Source: Dromiciops gliroides (Eukaryota; Chordata; Mammalia; Microbiotheria; Microbiotheriidae). Taken from it: a stretch of DNA of 64,000 bases. Positions 57,057-64,000 of the stretch are shown piece by piece (position 1 is the stretch's first letter; each line of letters begins with the position of its first letter). The stretch is taken from the NCBI RefSeq assembly GCF_019393635.1, contig NC_057862.1:264878441-264942440 (forward strand). Reading direction: 5' to 3'. Under the pieces are notes generated by a model. The model ran no database searches. It was not told the origin of the DNA and was given only the letters and a program-made list of their open reading frames with translations. Both the position numbers and the translations under genes were made by a program.

Positions 57057-58440
57057 ATGAGAAGACAGAGAAAGGTGAAGACCATAGAAGGTTTCTTTAG
57101 TGACAAGGAAGATCGAGGTGCACTCTCAGAAAAAGATAGCAACATCAGGGCTCTTACATCCAAAGATTCCAAGAAAAATATAAATTGGTCTCAGGCCATA
57201 GAGGTGCTCAAAAAGGACTTTGAAGATAAAATAATAGAGGTAGAGGGAAAAATGGAAAGAGAAATGAGAGTGATGCAGTAGGGTCATGAAAAAAAAAGTC
57301 AACAGCTTGAAAAAGCCAAATTGACCTAATGGAAAAGGAGGTCCAAAAGCTCTATGAAGAAAATCATTGCTTAAAAATTTGGATTAAGCAAATAGAAGCT
57401 TATGACTTTATGACAAATCAAGAAACAATAAAACAAATCCAAATAAATAAAAAATATATAGAGCAGTGTGAAATATCTCCTGGAAAATAGATCCAGGAGA
57501 GACAATTTGAAAATTTTTGGAATACCTGAAAACCATGATCAAGAAAAGAGCTTAGACATCATCTTCCAATATATTCTCAGGGAAAATTGCCCTGATATTC
57601 TAGAAGCAGAAGGTAAAATAGAAATTCAAAGAATCCACCTCCTGAAAAATATCCTAAAAGGAAAACTCCCAGGAGTATTATAGCCAAATTCCAGAGCTCT
57701 CAGGTCAAAGAGAAAATATTACAAGCTGCCAAAAAGAAAGAATTCAAGTACTGTGGAGCCACAATCAGGAGAGTGTGATGAAATAAGACCCACCTGGAGA
57801 TTAATCTAGACTGATTGAATCAAGTGAGAGTGATTAACTGCTGATTAGCCTACTTTAAGTTAACTGGATTTTAATCACACCTTGAGAACACCTTCAGAAC
57901 CAATGGATTTGGATGATGCCAACCAATCAGCTTGAAGCAGTGTGTAAGGACCGCCTCTGTTCCAGACCTATAAAAAGCTTCCAAAGTTTGCTGGAGAGAG
58001 TTCCTGATTAAAGAATTTTGGAGGAGGACTTGAGGAAGAACCCAACCAGGCTGGAACTCTAGGCTAGGTAGGACTTCTTTTTCTTAACTTTCTGAACTCT
58101 TTGTAAATATCTGTATGCTTTAATAAATGTTTAATGCCCAAAGACTAGTGCTGAAGCTTCTAATTTAAGGAGACCACAATTTAGATTTTAAACATCACTA
58201 TAACACAAGATCTAACAGCTTCTACATTAAAGGATCAGAGGGCATGGAATATGATATTCCAGAGGGCAAAGGAATTGGGATTACAACCAAGAATCACCTA
58301 TCCAGCAAAACTGTGTGTAATCTTTCAGAGGAAAAATAAGACTTCAATGAAAAAAAGAGGACTTTCAGGTATTTGTAATGAATAGACCTGAACTGAATGT
58401 AAAATTTGACTTTCGAATACATGAAAAAGAAATTAAGAGG
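57057..58440 (+). pseudogene. L1-derivative ORF1 split by an LTR
   Basis: Opens 'MRRQRKVKTIEGFFSDKED' and stays open for 74 codons through the start of the coiled coil, then a TAG. Coil continues to 57480. The RRM region (57500-57683) reads 'NCPDILEAEGKIEIQRIH'. The LTR at 57774-58199 precedes the C-terminal domain (58200-58440). Inactive. Confidence 0.84.
57774..58199 (+). mobile_element. Solo LTR, sense
   Basis: TGTGATGAAATAAG...TTTAAACATCAC. It has a CCAAT box ('ccaatcagcttgaagc' near 57922), a TATA-like 'ctataaaaagc' near 57968, and AATAAA in 'taataaatgtttaatgcc' near 58123. It is the clearest promoter/polyadenylation layout of the family. The target duplication has decayed. Confidence 0.87.
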
Positions 58441-58591
58441 TTAAACTATTTACATTCCTACATGGGAAGATGATACTTCTAACTCATAAGAACTTTCTCA
58501 GTATTAGGGCGGATGATAGAAATAAATTTAGACAGAAGGCATGGGTGAGACTTGATTATGAAGGTATGATATCTGCAAAGTATTTATTTTT

Positions 58592-58740
58592 TGTCTATTT
58601 TTTTGTATGAGGTGGTTGGAGTTGGGTGACATGCCTAGGGTCGTGCAGTGGGTGAGTGTCTTGTGTCTGAGCCCAGATTTGGGCTCAGGTCCTCCTGGGT
58701 CCAGGGTGGATGCTTTGTCCACTGTGTCACCTAGCTGCCC
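58592..58740 (-). mobile_element. SINE, C-rich variant, antisense
   Basis: The printed strand shows G where the common SINE has A ('cgtgcagtgggtgagtgtct', 'gatttgggctcaggtcctcc', 'gggtccaggg'), i.e. T-to-C changes on the SINE strand. Confidence 0.85.
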
Positions 58741-59697
58741 ATGATGACATCTTTAGGATAGAATTGAGGGGTGAGAGGACTACACTGGAGGAGGGGGAAG
58801 GGGAGATGTGGGGTGAAATCCCACATGAAAGAAACAGGAAAAGGCTTATGGAGTGGGGGGAGAGATAGGGGAGGAGCAAGGCAGTAAATGAACTTTACAA
58901 TCATCAGAATAGGCTCAAAGACCTTAATCTCATCAGAGTTGGCTCAACATACACATTCAATTGAGTGGAGTAATCTATCTAACCCTGCAGGAAAATAGGA
59001 GGGGAGGGGGATAAGGCAGGAGGGGAAAAGAAGGGAGGGCAGATTGGGGGAGGAGACAATCAGAAGCAAATCCCTTTTAAGGAGGGATAGGGTAAAAGAA
59101 AATAGATAATAGAGTAAATATAATGGGGAAGGGGATAGGATGGAGGAAAACAGTTAATAAGAGTAATTGTGAAAAAGAGAAAATGGGGGAAAAAATTGTA
59201 CAAAAAGTATTTATAGCAACTCTTTGTGGTGACTAAGAATTGGAAATCAAAGGAATGGGGAATGACCAAACAAGCTGTGGTATATGATTGTAATGGAATA
59301 TTATTGTGCTATAAGAAATGACAAGCAGGATGATTTCAGGAAAACCTGGAAAGACTCATATAGACTGATGTATAGTGAAGTGAGAAGAACCAGGAGGACA
59401 TTGTGCACAGTGACAGCAGTATTGTTCTATGAGCAATTGTGAATGACTTAACTACTCTCAGAAATACAATGATCCAAAACAATCCCAAAGGGCATACTAT
59501 CCACCTCCAAAGAATTGAAACACAGACTAAAAAAAAAAGAGTATTTGTGGATTGTACATATATAACCTATTTCAGATTGGTTGATATCTTGTGGAGGGGG
59601 AAGAAAAGGGAGGGAGGGAGAAAAATTTGGAACTCTAAATCTTATAAAAACGAATGTTGAAAACTACCTTTACATGTAACTGGGGGAAAAAAGTATA

Positions 59698-60069
59698 TAG
59701 ACATGATTTTGTAAAACTAATGGACCAAATTATATCATCTTGGATTTTGATATTGAAGTCTTAACCAAGACTTATTTGTTAAGTAAATGCAACATTTACT
59801 TTTCTATTAATTCTCCTCCAAAATGCCCTGGTATTGCTCCATAATAAACCTAACATACAAATCTGTCATTTATAAGTAAAGCTGACTAAACTTCAAAAAC
59901 AAAAGAATGGGATAGGGAGAAGGGAGAAGGAGAGAATTTTGAAGTCAAAATTTTTCAAAATTACTGTTAAGAATTCTTTTCTATGTAGAAAATATTTTAC
60001 AAAATAGTTTTTTTTAAGTGGATAAAAAGCTGTGACAGAGAGTGGTATTAAAAGGAGAAAACATTTCCT
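59698..60069. other. Unassigned AT-rich DNA
   Basis: A purine-rich patch at 59905-59945 recalls an L1 3' end but is too short to assign. Confidence 0.35.
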
Positions 60070-60153
60070 TTGGTTTCCTCATCTATAGAATGAGGAGGCT
60101 AGACTCTATGGTCCCTTCCAGCTCTAAATTTTATGATTACAGGATTCTATGTG
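60070..60153 (+). mobile_element. MIR/Ther-type SINE 3' fragment
   Basis: 'tttcctcatctatagaatga', 'tatggtcccttccagctcta' and 'ttttatgattacaggattct' match the 3' part of old mammalian MIR3/Ther-type SINEs. Confidence 0.65.
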
Positions 60154-60899
60154 TGGTTAGTTATGTGCAAAGGGATTTCAGAAGGACATAAACATGCTGT
60201 GGTGCTTCAGCTATCAGGAATCTAGAGAACTGGTAGCCAGGTTCTTAGATATCACTAAGAAGGCAAACATAGGAGAGTCCCCTAAGTTTGGACTCAATGC
60301 CCACATTGATGTCTGGCTACCTGGCACATGGCTTTTCTTGGTAAGTTCAGCTTCTCCCTCCATGTCTCTGTAATACTGGTCCCAGAGCAGTAGCCACAGG
60401 GGCTTGAGATCCCTCATACATACCAACATCCACACCCACACCCATTTTCTTTGTGGAAACCTCCATCTCTTACCTTCTGTGACCTCATTCTCACAAAAGC
60501 CCCATGAGACAGACCATGTATAGAGAAAAAGGGAACTGCCAGGACTCAAATGCCCCATTGGGTTTCAATCCCATTTTTAGACAGTGAGGCAATGATGTGG
60601 AGCTGTTTTCACACCTCTCCTACTAACTCTTGGAAAGGGGAAACTGATGACTGATTAAGGCAGGAGGGCCTAGCTGACAGTGGCGCTGCAAACCCATAGC
60701 GATGGAGAAAACTCAGTGCAGTCAGGACCCTTCCTGATATGTCATTCTTCACCTAGATCCAGCCTCAGTCCTCAGTCCCATCCATTTGGAAAAGCTCTTG
60801 GGTAAGTCAATTAGGTAAGTTTGGGCAGACTTGCCCCTTTTTTCTCTTCTAATAGAGAGCAAAGAGAAAAGGGCATTTTTGTAGAGTGGTGTGAGTAGA
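60154..60899. other. Unassigned DNA of higher GC
   Basis: No repeat recognised. A 114-codon frame on the minus strand (60558-60214) has no recognisable domain and is not supported as a gene. Confidence 0.4.
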
Positions 60900-63700
60900 C
60901 TGTGGACATCAGTCACAACAGACTTAGTTCATGGGAAGGACATTCAGGTGGATACTGGTGTGTGGGACAGAGAATGAAGTTAAGAAGTCAGGGGTTCTGG
61001 CACTTAAGTGAGTGGAGGATTAAAGGTAAATTTTGTATTGCCATGTCCATGGCAATGGACAAGATTCCATGGAATAGACAAGATTCTAGTTCTGAGGGGT
61101 CAGGAGGTAAAGATAGGATGGCAGACAAGAGTAAAGGGTTGTGGACTGAAATACAAATGCTAAATTCAAAAGGTCCAAGGAGGTCCAGACAGAGCAGAGG
61201 ACAATTATGGACATTCACCAGTGACAAGGGATATAAGACAGAAGGTGCAAAAATGCAGAGGTCTACAGACCAGTCTGCAGACCAGGACTTAGAGTCCAGA
61301 GCTTAGAGAGTCTTGGCAAGTAATGAGTACAAGAATTGTGAGGAGGTAGCGATACAAAGCTTGAGCTAAGAATAGAGGTGCTAACCAGAAATAAGAGGGA
61401 TATAGGATGCCCAGGAATCCCTGGGCTGAGCAAGAAGAGAACACAGGGCAAGAAGAAGGGGTCTGAAGTTAAGAGTCTAAAAGAAGGAGGGATATAATTT
61501 GAGCTGATGGAGATCATCTACACTAAGCTGCTCTAAGATTCAGGGGCTACGTTAAGGGAAATGGAGTCTAACATGACAGAATATCCAGGCTGGGCTGGGA
61601 AAGGTATAAGATGAAATATGGGAAAGGAGAACAAGAACTAGAGAGGAAGAACCCAAGAACAGAGAGAAATATCCAGAGATGATCTGATTGGGAATGTTGA
61701 TCATAATGGACACAGAAATTGAGAAATCAAGGGCATAAGACCCAAGAAAATCAGGGTCCTAGGAGATGGGGGTTATTAAGATACAAGAACTGATGTGGAC
61801 ATAGGAGCTAACAGGAGTAGGGTTATATGAACTGAAGGGGTTAGTGATAGAAAAACTAAGGGCATGGAAGCATACCATACTAGGGGTACAGGGACTAAAA
61901 GAACAGGTCCTTGAGGGTCAGAAATCTCAATTCAGCATAGCTTACACTAGCTAAGGTGCAAAGGTAGAATAAGGGAAAATAGAAGGACAGAGGGGGTGCT
62001 GCAAGGTGCTACAGGAGCATAGGGAGAAGGTATTCAGGAACTGAGCCTGCAGATCTTGGTAGTATTAACAGAGTATGAACTAAAGGACCAGGTAGCAGAG
62101 GATTCCTTGACCAGGATGCTCTGGAGCCCAGAGCATTTGACAGGACAGAATTTAGAAGATGAAGTGAGCTTTGAGGCTAGCCATGAAGTGGAAGAAGTCA
62201 TAAATTCTGGCAAGCAGGTCTGGGGGATCAGTGAGCCTGGAAGTAGAAGTCAGAGCAAGGAGGTGCTAAGAAAGCTATAGGAATAGAAGTATGGACTCAA
62301 AAGAGGGGGAGGGTAAAAGATGAATAGTTAAGAGGAAGATGTAAACTTACCAAGAATAGGAAATGAGCTATAAGAAACTGCAGTAATAGAGCTGTCTGGT
62401 AGAATAAGTACTGCAAGAAGAGGACTTAAAATAGCAGGAGGTATGGCATCTGGGTCAGCAAAGCAATGGGGCATGTATTTGGAAGAGTATTTGGGAGTTA
62501 AACTAGGAGAGAGCCCATGGCATGAAAGATGGAGCTGAAAAGCTGGACAAATACAGGAAGATATGATGAAAGGAACAAAGTATGAGATGGCAGGAGTCCC
62601 GGAGCCTAAATCCTAGGTGATTCAGAGTCTGACAGTGGCAGAATTAAGGGTTTTGTCTGAAAGGAGTAAGAAGTGCCAGAGGAAATAGTGGGTAATGAAG
62701 AGATGAAAGGAGCTGACCCAATGTTAGAAACTACAGAGTCCAAGAGAGGGACAGAAGAGCTGAGGGTGAGAGAGAGAAGGAAAGAAGTAAAAGGAATGGG
62801 AAAAACAAGGAAAAAGAAAACAAGTGGTCACAAGTACAAGGACTGAGCTAGCTAGAGGCACAGGAACTGAGAATACCTGACTACCAGGAAAGGAGGGGGA
62901 CAGCCAAGGAGTCATGGAGAAAAGAGCTCAAGTACGGGAATTTGGTAGTATAAAGCAACACAAGGAAGAGGAAAGAGATCAGGTGCTGTGGAGAGAACCG
63001 CAGAGGCTGATGAAGTAGTATTCAGAGATAAGGCCTGAAGATCATGGAAATGCTGAAAACTGAAAAAAGCAGAGTGAAGGAGAAGTGGGGTGAAAGGGGA
63101 ACTCAGCTATGAAAGGGCAGCTTTGCTTTAGGTGCTCAGATAAAGAAAACAGGAATTGGGCTGGGAGAGGAATGATGGAACAAGGAGCACAGGAGCTTGA
63201 GGGGACAGCTGAGACTAAAGAGACAGAGTCTGAAGATATGAGAAAAGAAGGGGAGTGAACTCTAAAAGGGACCTAGAACCGACTTCAAAAAAGACATAGA
63301 GGAGAGGGAAGAATACTGAAGAGCTGAGCATCTAGCTGGCAAGAGGATGAAGGTCTGGGGGGTTGAGAGTGTGCCCGAGGCTGAGGGAGAGAAAATATCA
63401 GACTTAGAAAGGAGTATAGATGCCCTAAGAAGAATGGCAATGACAGAGGAGCTAAAAGTTCTATGGTTAAATGCCTAAACAGCCAGAGTAAACAGGACAT
63501 GAACTTGTAAGGATAAATGTGTCCAGGACAATTCTGGCCATTGTATCCAGAGCAGGCTGCTGCAGGACATAAGGACTGGGCACCAAAGAGAACTAAGGTT
63601 CCAAGGGGGACAGAGCTTAAGAACTGAGCTGGGAGGGGTGTGAGGAATAGGGAGCACAGAAAAATAGGAGACATAAGATCTGACAAGGCAAGCTTTATTG
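60900..63700 (+). other. Long purine-rich, repeat-poor tract
   Basis: The + strand is strongly A+G-biased for about 2.8 kb, with recurrent short phrases around 'agagctgag', 'aggaactgag' and 'gagcacagg'. It may be a decayed minisatellite or simple-sequence field, but no fixed period could be established by eye. It holds no transposable element that I recognise. Open frames on either strand (134 codons at 60902 +, 140 codons at 63707 -) follow from the base bias. Confidence 0.6.
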
Positions 63701-64000
63701 TTGCCATAACAACCAGATCCAGAGTTTTAGCTCAGGACAGGTCTCTCCTCTCCCTGCACTATCATTACTGGGAAGCTGGGAAGCTTCTGAGAAGAAGAGG
63801 TCGGAGCTTATTGTGCTAAAATACCAGTAGTATCAGCCTATGGAATACAATGCCTACCAGGGTACTAAGCACAGCTGCCTCCCCCAAATTCCTTAATCTA
63901 GTTTAATGATATCACCTCTCTGCAACATCCAGGCTCTTGACTGGTCTTTCTGATTTCAAGTTGCATGTCCCTTTGATCAAGATTTCATCTCTTTAAGAAT
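63701..64000. other. Unassigned DNA at window end
   Basis: The purine bias ends near 63700. I recognise no gene or repeat here. Confidence 0.4.

Larger units (their letters stand above)
56383..59697 (+). mobile_element. ORF1-only (HAL1-like) L1 derivative, full-length 5'UTR
   Basis: 5' start 'ctccagggcagaaccaaaat' with YY1-like AAAATGG; 5'UTR to 57056; ORF1 57057-58440; spacer 58441-59170; junction near 59170 to the end of ORF2 ('gtacaaaaagtatttatagc'), then 3'UTR to 59697 ('tacatgtaactgg'). ORF2 catalytic domains are absent. An LTR (57774) and a C-rich SINE (58592) are nested. Confidence 0.86.

Noticed and set aside
60214..60558. Possible exon (114-codon minus-strand frame)
   Set aside because: No recognisable domain, and no convincing splice-site or conservation evidence can be judged from one sequence.
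60902..61306. 134-codon open frame on the plus strand
   Set aside because: Lies in the same purine-biased tract; no family resemblance and no supporting signals.
63285..63707. 140-codon open frame on the minus strand
   Set aside because: It is the pyrimidine-rich complement of a purine-rich tract, which is naturally poor in stops. Composition is Leu/Ser/Pro-rich with no domain, splice or promoter support.

Overview
This window is marsupial nuclear DNA, probably from an Australian marsupial. It is AT-rich and has no prokaryotic gene order. It is packed with about two dozen tRNA-derived SINEs of one family (head 'gggcagctaggtggcgcagt', B box 'gagttcaaatcc') that closely resemble the WSINE1-type SINEs of Australian marsupials. 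It also holds marsupial-type LINE-1s with a long polypurine spacer between ORF1 and ORF2. I found no host protein-coding gene, no tRNA or rRNA gene and no CRISPR array. Every open frame I can explain belongs to a decayed transposable element, and the rest look like chance frames. The annotation is therefore a map of nested repeats.

Layout. 1-6355: a long LINE-1 whose 5' part is inverted relative to its 3' end (twin-priming structure). 6500-8410: pieces of a long ERV LTR. 8455-12017: a sense L1 ORF2/3' fragment broken by two solo LTRs and a SINE. 12-19.5 kb: SINEs, two LTRs, relics of L2, MIR and an older L1, separated by DNA I cannot classify. 19.8-23 kb: an L1 5' end interrupted by two LTRs; the second is the 3' LTR of an antisense endogenous retrovirus whose env and integrase remnants occupy 23.7-26.3 kb. 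27.5-37.3 kb: an L1 3' end, three antisense ORF1-only L1 derivatives and an ancient L2 with a reverse-transcriptase trace. 37.4-42.6 kb: a CR1/L3-like LINE split in two by about 4.9 kb of nested L1 derivatives. 42.6-44.9 kb: mostly unassigned, with LTR-like signals. 44.9-48.7 kb: another ORF1-only L1. 48.7-54.6 kb: a long L1 with ORF1, spacer, ORF2 and 3'UTR, dead in ORF2. 55.4-59.7 kb: an internally deleted L1 fragment followed by another ORF1-only L1. 60.1-64 kb: almost free of recognisable repeats, but strikingly purine-rich on the + strand.

The most notable theme is recurrence. At least six L1-like copies keep the 5'UTR and/or ORF1 plus the inter-ORF spacer, but join the spacer directly to the very end of ORF2 or to the 3'UTR. 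They lack the endonuclease and reverse transcriptase, which is the architecture called HAL1 (half-L1) in other mammals. Nothing here appears able to move by itself: the ORF1 and ORF2 frames, the retroviral pol and env, and the L2 all carry stops, frameshifts or insertions. I found no convincing previously undescribed gene system.
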